Origin: an uncultured Porphyromonadaceae bacterium
GTDB taxonomy: Bacteria > Bacteroidota > Bacteroidia > Bacteroidales > Muribaculaceae
Direction: 5' to 3'
DNA: 42,790 nucleotides
NCBI GenBank assembly: GCA_947177685.1
Contig: CAMWVE010000026.1
Span: 1-42,790, forward strand
This document shows positions 8,402-16,176 of this stretch, in pieces (position 1 is the stretch's first letter; the number at the start of each line of letters is the position of its first letter). Below the pieces are notes generated by a model. That model made no database searches, was not told where the DNA came from, and saw only the letters and a program-made list of their open reading frames with translations. The position numbers and the translations under genes were made by a program.

Positions 8402-9049
8402 ATGAAAATATCAAAAGGGGCACTCGCAGCCATCATATTCTTCTTTATCATCATTGCTGACCAGCTGGTGAAAATCTACATCAAGACCCACTTTTTCCTT
8501 GGCGAATCAGTTGAGGTTACATCGTGGTTCCGACTGCTGTTCGTTGAAAACAACGGCATGGCATTCGGCATGGAGTTCGGAAGCAAGCTGTTTCTGACAC
8601 TGCTCCGGATAGTGGTGGTGGCACTCATTATATATTATATGTGGCGGATAAGGAAAAGTCCGCAGCTGAAATGGGGCTACATGGTCTGCCTCGCGCTGAT
8701 TGTGGCAGGCGCTGCCGGCAACATCATCGACTCCGTTTTCTACGGTGTTATTTTCAACAACCCTATGCCTCCGCACGTTGCCGAGATGTTTCCGGCTGAC
8801 GGCGGCTACGCACCGCTGTTTCACGGCAGAGTAGTCGACATGCTCTATTTTCCGCTGTTCTCGTTCTACTGGCCCGACTGGGTGCCTTTTATCGGAGGTG
8901 ACCACTTTCTTTTCTTCCAGCCCGTTTTCAACATCGCCGATGCAGCCATTTCGGTGGGTATAATAGCCCTGATACTGTTTTACAGCAGTCAGATTTCAGC
9001 CGTAAAGATTACCGAAAAACCTGCTGAGGAAAATAGCGCAGAAAAATAA
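8402..9049 (+). CDS. lspA: Lipoprotein signal peptidase
   Basis: Inner-membrane aspartyl protease that removes signal peptides from prolipoproteins after lipidation. Of 215 residues, hydrophobic helices lie near 7-25, 61-80, 92-110 and 172-194. Catalytic aspartates are Asp146 in GRVVDM and Asp180 in FNIADA. VENNGMAFG and GAAGNIID are further family motifs. The segment between GNIID and HGRVVDM (about 111-140) is longer than in the 160-170-residue proteobacterial enzymes, and the C-terminal tail is charged. It precedes a DUF4296 lipoprotein by 14 bases, so the enzyme and one of its likely substrates are co-transcribed. Confidence 0.95.
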   Translation: MKISKGALAAIIFFFIIIADQLVKIYIKTHFFLGESVEVTSWFRLLFVENNGMAFGMEFGSKLFLTLLRIVVVALIIYYMWRIRKSPQLKWGYMVCLALIVAGAAGNIIDSVFYGVIFNNPMPPHVAEMFPADGGYAPLFHGRVVDMLYFPLFSFYWPDWVPFIGGDHFLFFQPVFNIADAAISVGIIALILFYSSQISAVKITEKPAEENSAEK

Positions 9050-9063
9050 ACCCCCACACAGTC

Positions 9064-9843
9064 ATGAGCCTCAAACCGTTAGCAATCATAGCGTTGACAC
9101 TGACAATAGTTCTGACCGGATGCGATTCGCGTCCGAAGGGAGTGTTGTCGCAAAGCCGCATGATTGACCTCATGACCGATGTGCAGAAAGGCGAGGCTTA
9201 TGTCGATGCCTACTATCAGGACTTCCCCACCGACTCCACAAAAATGGTGCTTCGGCAATCAGTGTTGAAGAAGCATGGCGTGACTTCCGAGCAGTTCGAC
9301 TCCTCGCTGATGTGGTATGGCATCCACTCCGATGAGTATGCCGAGGTTTATGCCGAAGTCATTGAGCGGCTTGAAGCAGAAATGAACAACCTTGACCCCT
9401 CGGAAAACGAATTCACCTCGTTTGCCGGAGATTCCGTCAACACATGGACAGAATCGCCCTATTATGTAATAAGTGAGACCTCACCCTCCAATCTGCTGAA
9501 ATTCAGCCAAGATGCTGATGAAAACTGGTTTAGCGGCGACTCCTACACATGGCAGTTCAAAACGCTGAATCAGCATGATTCCGGCTCAATGGCAATCTAT
9601 CTTGATTATGACGACGGTACCACGGAAATGATTTCGCAGGAATTCGACCGCGAAGGCTGGCAGAGATTGACCATTGTGGCAGACTCGCTGCGCAATCCGG
9701 TGAACATCTATGGCGTGACACAGTTCAACGTCCGTTCAGGCGAAAGCCTGTTTGTCGACTCCGTGAGCCTCGTGCGCAAACGCCTGAACCCCATGCACTA
9801 CCGTAACCGTTTCAGGCAGCGCCACTTCAATTACGGGAAATAA
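9064..9843 (+). CDS. DUF4296 lipoprotein
   Basis: Predicted lipoprotein of unknown function, 259 residues. The signal peptide ends in the lipobox VLTGC, with Cys20 lipidated. Residues about 28-110 match the DUF4296 pattern, a helical domain seen in Bacteroidetes (RMIDLMTDVQKGEAYVDAY, then KKHGVTSEQFDSSLMWY). The rest (about 115-240) looks like a beta-rich domain ending in basic residues (HYRNRFRQRHFNYGK). The link to lspA is recurrent in Bacteroidales to my knowledge. The role is unknown; the family call rests on pattern recognition. Confidence 0.8.
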   Translation: MSLKPLAIIALTLTIVLTGCDSRPKGVLSQSRMIDLMTDVQKGEAYVDAYYQDFPTDSTKMVLRQSVLKKHGVTSEQFDSSLMWYGIHSDEYAEVYAEVIERLEAEMNNLDPSENEFTSFAGDSVNTWTESPYYVISETSPSNLLKFSQDADENWFSGDSYTWQFKTLNQHDSGSMAIYLDYDDGTTEMISQEFDREGWQRLTIVADSLRNPVNIYGVTQFNVRSGESLFVDSVSLVRKRLNPMHYRNRFRQRHFNYGK

Positions 9844-9857
9844 CATCACACCTGACA

Positions 9858-10157
9858 ATGGCACCTACGAGCATACTCGCCCGCACTCTTTTCTTTGATG
9901 GTCAAGCCCATGACCTGATGCTGATCACTCCGCAGGGCAACGGGAAGTTCCACCTTGAGCCATTCTCCGGTGAGACGCCGTCGACCATTTTTGAAAACGA
10001 TATGCTCGCGCTTATACCTGACGATGTGCAACTGCCTGTGGGGAATGAGCCTGACGACATCATCCGCCGGCTGTGCGAACCCGTTTACAGAATCCGTGAT
10101 AATAAACTCCGTTTGATTTCAATAACCCGAAGAGGATGCTCCGACTACCGACTCTGA
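9858..10157 (+). CDS. Small unknown protein overlapping the DUF6377 gene
   Basis: I do not recognise this 99-residue protein. It has no signal peptide or membrane segment and looks cytoplasmic: beta-like strands near 6-13 and 18-34, an acidic middle, and a basic C-terminus (ITRRGCSDYRL). It starts 14 bases after the DUF4296 gene and its last 22 bases overlap the next gene in another frame, which suggests translational coupling. Strand and spacing support a real gene, but no homologue or motif can be named from sequence alone. Confidence 0.6.
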   Translation: MAPTSILARTLFFDGQAHDLMLITPQGNGKFHLEPFSGETPSTIFENDMLALIPDDVQLPVGNEPDDIIRRLCEPVYRIRDNKLRLISITRRGCSDYRL

Positions 10158-11734
10158 CCTTGCATGCCAAGAGTATTCTGGCTGCACTCGCCACTATTTT
10201 AGGCGTGGCAGCCGGCATGTATGCCGACACCCCTTCGGTAAACTCATCGCTTGACGACCTCGACAGCTATCTGCTTGATCGTGAATTATATATCAGCCAG
10301 CGTAACAAGCGAATAGACTCTCTGAAAACAAATCTGCAATTGCTCGACCGAGGTGAACCGATGTGGTTCGCCGCCATGGACGAAATCTCCGAAGCATACT
10401 CGGCTTTCAACAACGACTCGCTGCTGAACTGCTACAACACTGCCATGGAAGTTGCTGCCGGACAGGGCAACGACTCGTTGCGCATAAGTTTCAAGCTCAA
10501 AATTCTGGCACATCTGCCTCTTACGGGTAACATCTCCGAAACGGTCTCGGACTTTGAATCGATTGACACCACCGGATTCTCAAAAGATATGCAGATACTT
10601 TATCTGGACAACGCCCGGCAAATGTTCAACTATATTTCTGCATTTCACCGTTCGAACCCAGCCGTAGCACAGAAATGGAAAAGTCGCGAGATGGTTGCCA
10701 AACGGAAACTGATGGAACTGCTTCCGCCCGAATCTCCAAAATATCAATATTGTCAGGCTGAATATCTGTTCCAGACCGGTCAATACGAACAGTCCAAAGA
10801 GGTTTCACTGAAACTGCTGGAAAAGATTTCTCCTGAAAGCAACCTCTACGCCCGCGTATGCCACAATCTTGCCGACATAGCATCATTGCAGGGTAACGAA
10901 AGCGAACGCATCTATTACCTTACTCGCTCCGCGGTCACTGACATTCTGACAGCCACACTCGAGGTGACTTCACTTCAGGAGCTGGGAGTTTACCTGTTCA
11001 ATCACAATGACCTGTCACGCGCCTACACCTACCTTTATGTAGCCCTTGAAAACGCCGTAAACTGCCATGCGCCGTTGCGTGTGCTGGAAATCTCCGAGAC
11101 ATTACCGCTTATTGAACGCGCCCACTACACCCAGAACCGCACCTCCTACCGGTTGCTGCTCTATCTGCTTATCGCCGCATGTCTGTTACTTCTGCTGCTT
11201 GCCGTAACGCTGGTGGTACTCAAACGTCAGTTCAACCGCAAGACCACACTGCAGAACCGACTTGAGGGAGCCAACCTCACCAAAGAAATCTACCTTAGTC
11301 AGTTCCTCATTCTCTGCTCAAGCTATGTGGATAAACTCAACTCATTCAACCAGTTGGTGAAACGAAAAATCAGCGCCGGCAAGGTCGACGACCTCTATAA
11401 ACTGTCGAAATCATCGCGATTCATGGAGGAGCAGAGCAAGGAATTCTATGAGGTGTTTGACAATGCTTTCCTCCACATTTACCCCACATTCGTTGAGGAG
11501 GTCAACAAACTGCTGCTCCCCGACAAAAAAATCCTGCTTGAAGAAAACGAGCGGCTTAACACCGACTTGCGCATACTTGCCCTGATGCGCCTCGGCATGG
11601 AGGACACAAACCGTGTGGCTCACATGCTCAACTACTCCGTCAACACCATTTACGCCTATCGTAACCGATTGAGAAATCGTGCCATTAATCGCGACAGCTT
11701 TGAAGCTGACATAATGAAAATCTCATCTATTTAA
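10136..11734 (+). CDS. Membrane-bound TPR/HTH regulator, DUF6377 type
   Basis: Predicted one-piece transmembrane regulator, 532 residues. A signal peptide (about 1-30, ending near MYADT) leads to a helical, TPR-like sensor region (40-330) predicted to be outside the inner membrane. One strong transmembrane helix lies at 339-363. A cytoplasmic coiled-coil linker follows, and the DUF6377 region ends in a LuxR-like helix-turn-helix (about 475-515: ALMRLGMEDTNRVAHMLNY, then SVNTIYAYRNRLRN). It probably senses an envelope signal and binds DNA while in the membrane. The signal and targets are unknown. The start lies inside the preceding small gene; a later start would damage the signal peptide. Confidence 0.8.
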   Translation: MLRLPTLTLHAKSILAALATILGVAAGMYADTPSVNSSLDDLDSYLLDRELYISQRNKRIDSLKTNLQLLDRGEPMWFAAMDEISEAYSAFNNDSLLNCYNTAMEVAAGQGNDSLRISFKLKILAHLPLTGNISETVSDFESIDTTGFSKDMQILYLDNARQMFNYISAFHRSNPAVAQKWKSREMVAKRKLMELLPPESPKYQYCQAEYLFQTGQYEQSKEVSLKLLEKISPESNLYARVCHNLADIASLQGNESERIYYLTRSAVTDILTATLEVTSLQELGVYLFNHNDLSRAYTYLYVALENAVNCHAPLRVLEISETLPLIERAHYTQNRTSYRLLLYLLIAACLLLLLLAVTLVVLKRQFNRKTTLQNRLEGANLTKEIYLSQFLILCSSYVDKLNSFNQLVKRKISAGKVDDLYKLSKSSRFMEEQSKEFYEVFDNAFLHIYPTFVEEVNKLLLPDKKILLEENERLNTDLRILALMRLGMEDTNRVAHMLNYSVNTIYAYRNRLRNRAINRDSFEADIMKISSI

Positions 11735-11750
11735 CTTATTCTTACTCATC

Positions 11751-11778
11751 TTCCACATTATTTGTTAACGATGTGGAA
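11751..11778. other. Inverted repeat after the DUF6377 gene
   Basis: TTCCACAT (11751-11758) and ATGTGGAA (11771-11778) form a perfect 8-bp stem with a 12-base loop, 17 bases after the stop codon. There is no T-run after it, so it is not a classical terminator. It may stabilise the 3' end of the transcript. The remaining gene-free bases up to 11853 hold only a short GGGTC/GACCC hairpin (11781-11793). Confidence 0.45.
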
Positions 11779-11853
11779 CAGGGTCTTAGACCCAAGTCAA
11801 TAATGACCGTTTAGGAAATTCTTCTGAATTTGCCTAAATTTTTTCGTGCAAAA

Positions 11854-11885
11854 TTTGCAAAATTCACATTTTTATGTTAATTTTG
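11854..11885 (+). promoter_or_regulatory. Bacteroidetes promoter for rprX-rprY
   Basis: TTTG at 11854-11857 and TAATTTTG at 11878-11885, exactly 20 bases apart, match the Bacteroidetes -33/-7 promoter. Transcription would begin near 11891, giving an AT-rich leader of about 100 bases. A palindrome, GCAAAATTTGC (11848-11858), covers the -33 element and could be a regulator binding site. Confidence 0.75.
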
Positions 11886-11994
11886 ACGGAAAATGTTAAA
11901 TTCAAGATTCTTCAACAAAAGTTATATTAAAGTTGTTAATATAATAAACGTGAAAATTAACTTAACAAAGTAACAAATCAACTGAGAAAAAGCA

Positions 11995-13524
11995 ATGAAA
12001 CGCTCCACAATCTGGATATTGACAGCACTGATGGTAATCTCGTTTATCGGGTTGCTATACATGCAGTTAGTGTATCTTGGCGATATCGTCAAGATGCGCG
12101 ATGACCAGTTTGTGGAAAGTGTCAAGCGCAGTCTTTACGGCGTCAGCCAGCATCTGGAACAGGATGAGACACGTCATTTTCTTGAAGAAGATGTGAGCAA
12201 CATCCAAACCAGCACCATCTATGCCGAATATGCCGACGGAAACGTGCCCCACATTGGCGGTATAAAATACTCCATCACCACCCCCAGCGGCATGGAAGCT
12301 GACCTCACAATCAAAGGGGATGCCGAGAAAATCAACCGTATTCAGGCACCCGGAGGTGTGATGAGCCACTACCGCTCCATGCAGGAAGCCCTGAAGGGAC
12401 AGTATCTCTATCAGAAAGGTCTCATTGACGATGTCATTCTCAACATAATCAGTCAGTCAAGCGACCGCCCCATTCAGGAGCGTGCCGACACCGCCGTGGT
12501 GCGTCAGTATCTCCATCAACAGCTTGAGAACAATGGACTTACGATGCCATTTGAATTTTCGATAGTTAACCGAAACGGATATACGCTGATAGCTACACCG
12601 GGATTCACAAACATTGAGGAAGGGAGCAACAACATGTTCGTGCAGACCCTTTTCCCAAACGACCCCATTCCCAAACGGAACTACCTGAAAGTGTATTTCC
12701 CCACAAAAAAAGACTATATACTCTCCTCCATACGCTTCATGATACCTTCGTTCGCGTTCACTTTCGTGCTGCTGATAATCTTCATCTGCACAATCTCGCT
12801 TGCATTCCGACAGAAGAAGCTGAGTGAAATGAGGAACGACTTCATCAACAACATGACCCATGAATTCAAGACCCCGATATCATCCATATCACTGGCAGCG
12901 CAGATGCTCAACGACGACTCCGTCCGCAAGTCGCCCACCATGCTTCAGCACATTTCAACCGTGATAATGGATGAGACAAAACGACTCCGTTTTCAGGTTG
13001 AGAAAGTGCTTCAGATGTCGATGTTCGACCGCAACCGCGCCTCCATGCGCCTGCAGGATGTCGATGCCCGAAAGGCAATCGAGAACATCGTACGCACCTT
13101 CAAGCTGAAGGTGGAACGCTACGGCGGTCATCTAACAGCTGATCTCGAAGCCAGCGACCACATGGTCAATGTCGACGAGATGCACTTCACGAACGTGATC
13201 TTCAACCTGCTTGACAACGCGGTCAAATATCGCTCGGAGGAGCGTCCGCTGGAGCTGAAAGTAAGCACCCGCAATATAGGCACCGGCAAGCTGCAGATTA
13301 CAGTAAGTGACAATGGCATAGGCATCAAGAAAGAAGATCTGAAACGAATCTTCGACCGGTTCTACCGCGTTTCAACCGGCAACCTTCACGATGTGAAAGG
13401 CTTCGGTCTGGGACTCGCCTATGTCAAGAAAATAGTCTCCGCTCTCAACGGTGAAATAAAAGTGGAGAGCGAAATTAATCAAGGAACAAAATTTATAATA
13501 ACTCTACCTCTAACTAAAAATTAG
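11995..13524 (+). CDS. rprX: Sensor histidine kinase, RprX-like
   Basis: Membrane histidine kinase, 509 residues. Transmembrane helices at about 7-27 and 247-270 flank a periplasmic sensor of about 220 residues. The dimerisation box MTHEFKTPISSI contains the phosphorylated His289. The ATPase domain has NLLDNAVKY (N box, from 404), DNGIGI (G1, 439-444), FDRFYR (F box, 453-458) and GFGLGL (G2, 469-474), so it should be active. The response regulator follows 5 bases downstream. The pair resembles the RprX/RprY system described in Bacteroides fragilis; the symbol relies mainly on the strong RprY resemblance. Confidence 0.88.
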   Translation: MKRSTIWILTALMVISFIGLLYMQLVYLGDIVKMRDDQFVESVKRSLYGVSQHLEQDETRHFLEEDVSNIQTSTIYAEYADGNVPHIGGIKYSITTPSGMEADLTIKGDAEKINRIQAPGGVMSHYRSMQEALKGQYLYQKGLIDDVILNIISQSSDRPIQERADTAVVRQYLHQQLENNGLTMPFEFSIVNRNGYTLIATPGFTNIEEGSNNMFVQTLFPNDPIPKRNYLKVYFPTKKDYILSSIRFMIPSFAFTFVLLIIFICTISLAFRQKKLSEMRNDFINNMTHEFKTPISSISLAAQMLNDDSVRKSPTMLQHISTVIMDETKRLRFQVEKVLQMSMFDRNRASMRLQDVDARKAIENIVRTFKLKVERYGGHLTADLEASDHMVNVDEMHFTNVIFNLLDNAVKYRSEERPLELKVSTRNIGTGKLQITVSDNGIGIKKEDLKRIFDRFYRVSTGNLHDVKGFGLGLAYVKKIVSALNGEIKVESEINQGTKFIITLPLTKN

Positions 13525-13529
13525 AAATT

Positions 13530-14240
13530 ATGGAAGAACGTGTGAGAATACTACTTTGCGAAGATGATGAATATCTTGGCATGCTCTTGAGAGAATATCT
13601 CCAAGCAAAAGGTTTCAACGTTGACCTGTTCGCCGATGGTGAAAGCGGCTACAAAGCATTTGTCAAAGGCAAATATGAAATCTGCCTTCTCGATGTGATG
13701 ATGCCCAAAAAAGACGGCTTCACACTGGCTCAGGAAATCAGGACCGTCAACTCAGAAGTACCCATCATATTCCTTACTGCCAAAGCGCTTAAGGAAGATA
13801 TTCTGGAAGGTTTCAAAATCGGTGCCGATGACTACATCACCAAGCCTTTCTCAATCGAGGAACTTGTGTTCCGTATCGAAGCTATCCTGCGTCGTGTCAG
13901 AGGCAAGAAAGGGAAAGAAATCACCATGTACAAAATCGGCAAATTCACTTTCGACACCCAGAAACAGGTGCTCATGATAGGCGACAAGGTGACCAAACTC
14001 ACCACCAAGGAATCAGAGTTGCTCAGCCTGCTCTGCGCCCACATCAACGAAATTCTGGAACGTAACTTTGCCCTCAAGACAATCTGGATTGACGACAACT
14101 ACTTCAACGCCCGATCAATGGATGTTTACATCACCAAGCTGCGTAAGCATCTTAAGGATGATCCCAGCATCGAAATCATCAACATCCATGGCAAAGGCTA
14201 TAAACTCATTGCTCCCGAAGCTGAAGGAAAAGCAAGCTAA
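13530..14240 (+). CDS. rprY: OmpR-family response regulator, RprY-like
   Basis: DNA-binding response regulator, 236 residues. The receiver domain (about 5-120) has the acid pocket Glu11/Asp12, phosphoacceptor Asp55 in LLDVMMPK, Thr83 in FLTAK and Lys105 in ITKPF. A winged-helix DNA-binding domain (about 132-230) follows, with KLTTKESELLSLL and NARSMDVYITKLRKHL, typical of the OmpR/PhoB class. The sequence strongly resembles RprY of Bacteroides (LLREYLQAKG and MMPKKDGFTLAQE). It is co-transcribed with the kinase gene. A long hairpin after the stop codon may end the transcript. Confidence 0.93.
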   Translation: MEERVRILLCEDDEYLGMLLREYLQAKGFNVDLFADGESGYKAFVKGKYEICLLDVMMPKKDGFTLAQEIRTVNSEVPIIFLTAKALKEDILEGFKIGADDYITKPFSIEELVFRIEAILRRVRGKKGKEITMYKIGKFTFDTQKQVLMIGDKVTKLTTKESELLSLLCAHINEILERNFALKTIWIDDNYFNARSMDVYITKLRKHLKDDPSIEIINIHGKGYKLIAPEAEGKAS

Positions 14241-14266
14241 AGCCCCTTCAGGTCAGTGAACATAAT

Positions 14267-14312
14267 CAATGACGGTGAGTCAGACCGCAGCGGTCGTGAC
14301 GCACCGTCATTG
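14267..14312 (+). terminator. Long imperfect hairpin between rprY and parA
   Basis: An outer 11-bp perfect stem (CAATGACGGTG at 14267-14277 with CACCGTCATTG at 14302-14312) continues inward through one mismatch, GTCA/TGAC, a one-base bulge and GACCG/CGGTC, closing on a CAG loop. It is nearly 20 paired positions in 46 bases. The following TGTTTCTC is only weakly T-rich, so it may be a terminator for rprXY or a structured DNA site. Confidence 0.6.
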
Positions 14313-14325
14313 TGTTTCTCACCCT

Positions 14326-14362
14326 CACTTATTAACAAAAACCGTGACTTATCAACAAAAAC
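14326..14362 (+). repeat. Two 20-bp-spaced repeats resembling DnaA boxes
   Basis: The block ACTTATYAACAAAAAC occurs twice, with a 20-bp period (about two helical turns). Each contains a 9-mer, TTATTAACA (14329-14337) and TTATCAACA (14349-14357), one or two bases from the DnaA box TTATCCACA. They lie just upstream of the parA promoter. Origin function is not shown. Confidence 0.5.
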
Positions 14363-14384
14363 GTCAATTTCACCCTCCGGAACA

Positions 14385-14414
14385 TTGACACATAAAATTT
14401 TATCCCCATCTTTG
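14385..14414 (+). promoter_or_regulatory. Probable parA promoter
   Basis: TTG (14385-14387) and CATCTTTG (14407-14414) are separated by 19 bases and match the Bacteroidetes -33/-7 promoter, except that the first base of the -7 element is C instead of T. Transcription would begin near 14420, so the leader before the parA start codon is very short. Confidence 0.5.
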
Positions 14415-14433
14415 TATTCAAAATAATCAAACC

Positions 14434-15198
14434 ATGGGTAAAATTATAGCTATAGCAAACCAGAAAGGAGGAGTTGGCAAAACAACCACCACCATCAATC
14501 TCGCGGCATCACTTGCCATGGAAGGGAAACGTGTGCTGATAGTTGACGCCGACCCTCAGGCAAACGCCACATCGGGCTACGGTATCGACCCACGCACACT
14601 CAGCTCATCCATCTACGAATGTCTGGTCGACAACTATCCCGTCCGAGGCACCGAAGTCAACACCTGCGTTGAAAACCTCCGGCTGATTGGCTCGCGTATC
14701 GACCTTGCCGGTGCCGAACTGGAACTTATTTCCAAACCTGACCGCGAAAGGGTGCTTCTCCGGTTGCTCGGCGAAGTGAAGAATGACTATGACTTCATCC
14801 TCATTGACTGCTCACCCTCGTTGGGACTGATTACCGTCAATGCGCTGACCGCAGCAGACTCGGTCATCATACCTGTTCAGGCTGAATATTTCGCGCTGGA
14901 AGGAATCAGCAAACTGCTCAACACCATCCGCATCATAAAGTCGAAACTGAATCCGTCGCTCGAAATAGAAGGGTTCCTGCTGACCATGTACGATGCCCGA
15001 CTGCGACTCGCAAACCAGATTTACGAGGAGCTGAAAACCCACTTCGGCGACATGGTGTTCAACACCGTCATTCCGCGTAACATCAAGCTCAGCGAGGCGC
15101 CGAGCCACGGATTGCCTGCCATTCTCTATGACCCGGAGAGCCGCGGAGCCACATCGCACGTCATGCTTGCCAAAGAGATTATCGCCAAAAACAAGTAA
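14434..15198 (+). CDS. parA: Chromosome-partitioning ATPase ParA (Soj)
   Basis: ParA-type ATPase that moves ParB-bound origin DNA, 254 residues. The deviant Walker A box KGGVGKTT at 11-18 has the signature lysine Lys11; VDADPQAN (about 38-45) is the Walker A' motif; and LIDCSPSLG is Walker B. The length and the lack of an N-terminal DNA-binding extension indicate the chromosomal Soj type, not the long plasmid ParA type. parB follows 24 bases later. Confidence 0.95.
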   Translation: MGKIIAIANQKGGVGKTTTTINLAASLAMEGKRVLIVDADPQANATSGYGIDPRTLSSSIYECLVDNYPVRGTEVNTCVENLRLIGSRIDLAGAELELISKPDRERVLLRLLGEVKNDYDFILIDCSPSLGLITVNALTAADSVIIPVQAEYFALEGISKLLNTIRIIKSKLNPSLEIEGFLLTMYDARLRLANQIYEELKTHFGDMVFNTVIPRNIKLSEAPSHGLPAILYDPESRGATSHVMLAKEIIAKNK

Positions 15199-15222
15199 CC
15201 CAACTCATCACACCTCACTCAG

Positions 15223-16116
15223 ATGTCATTAAAACGCAACGCACTCGGCAGAGGTCTGGACTCGCTCATCTCCATGGACGATACCCCCGCACGCGGCACT
15301 TCTGCCATCAATGAAATAGACCTCACCAAAATTACCCCGAACCCCGATCAACCGCGCCGTCACTTCGATGATGAGGCACTTGGCGAACTTGCGACATCTA
15401 TCCGCGAGCTTGGCATCATTCAGCCGCTTTCGCTGCGCAAGACCGGTCCTGACAGCTACCAGATCATTGCCGGTGAGCGTCGCTATCGTGCGGCACATCT
15501 TGCCGGTCTGCGTACCGTTCCGGCATATATCCGTACTGCCAACGACACCGAGCTTACCGAAATGGCGCTGATAGAAAACATTCAGCGTGAGGACCTCAAC
15601 GCCATTGAAATCGCGTTAACGTTCCGCAAGCTCATAGACCAGTATAACCTCACGCAGGAGAGACTGAGTGAACGGATAGGCAAGAACCGCGCCACCATAG
15701 CCAATTTCCTGCGCCTGCTCCGGTTACCGGCAGATGTACAGATAGGTTTGCGCGACCACCGCGTCACCATGGGGCATGCGCGTGCCCTGCTGACGCTGAC
15801 CGACCCTACCCTGCAGCTGAAACTCTACAACGAAACCGTCAAAAACGACCTGTCAGTGCGCCGTGTAGAGGAACTCGCAAAACAGTGGGAGGCAAATGGC
15901 GCACCGGCTGGAAAAGCCGCAACGGCAACCAACGCCGTGGAGCGCACCAAGGACTTTGAAATCCTGAAAAAACATCTTTCAGTCACTTTCGGAACCCCTG
16001 TGAACTTCACATGCGACAAGTCAGGAAAAGGAAAAATCACATTTCCGTTCAAAAATGATGAGGAACTTGCAAAATTAATTAGTATCTTTGACTCATTAAA
16101 ACATCCTGACGCTTGA
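15223..16116 (+). CDS. parB: Chromosome-partitioning protein ParB (Spo0J)
   Basis: CTP-dependent DNA clamp that binds parS sites and recruits ParA and SMC, 297 residues. The N-terminal basic motif RNALGRGLDSLI is the ParA-stimulating segment. NPDQPRRHFD, GERRYRAA (84-91) and ENIQREDLN (118-126) are the CTP-binding boxes. A helix-turn-helix (about 143-166, LTQERLSERIGKNRATIANF) reads parS. A dimerisation domain ends the protein. I could not find a clear parS palindrome in this window by eye. Confidence 0.95.
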   Translation: MSLKRNALGRGLDSLISMDDTPARGTSAINEIDLTKITPNPDQPRRHFDDEALGELATSIRELGIIQPLSLRKTGPDSYQIIAGERRYRAAHLAGLRTVPAYIRTANDTELTEMALIENIQREDLNAIEIALTFRKLIDQYNLTQERLSERIGKNRATIANFLRLLRLPADVQIGLRDHRVTMGHARALLTLTDPTLQLKLYNETVKNDLSVRRVEELAKQWEANGAPAGKAATATNAVERTKDFEILKKHLSVTFGTPVNFTCDKSGKGKITFPFKNDEELAKLISIFDSLKHPDA

Positions 16117-16176
16117 GAAGAAATCCCCCAAATTGATATTTTGGAGATTATTCTCTTGATAATCAACATAATATTA

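Noticed and set aside
11781-11793. GGGTC-TTA-GACCC hairpin as terminator of the DUF6377 gene
   Set aside because: The stem is only 5 bp with a 3-base loop and there is no T-run after it.
14385-14390. TTGACA as an E. coli type -35 element before parA
   Set aside because: No matching TATAAT follows at 16-18 bases; the Bacteroidetes -33/-7 reading fits the spacing better.
14241-16176. parS site near parAB
   Set aside because: No palindrome close to TGTTTCACGTGAAACA was found by eye in this part or elsewhere in the window; a computed search is needed.
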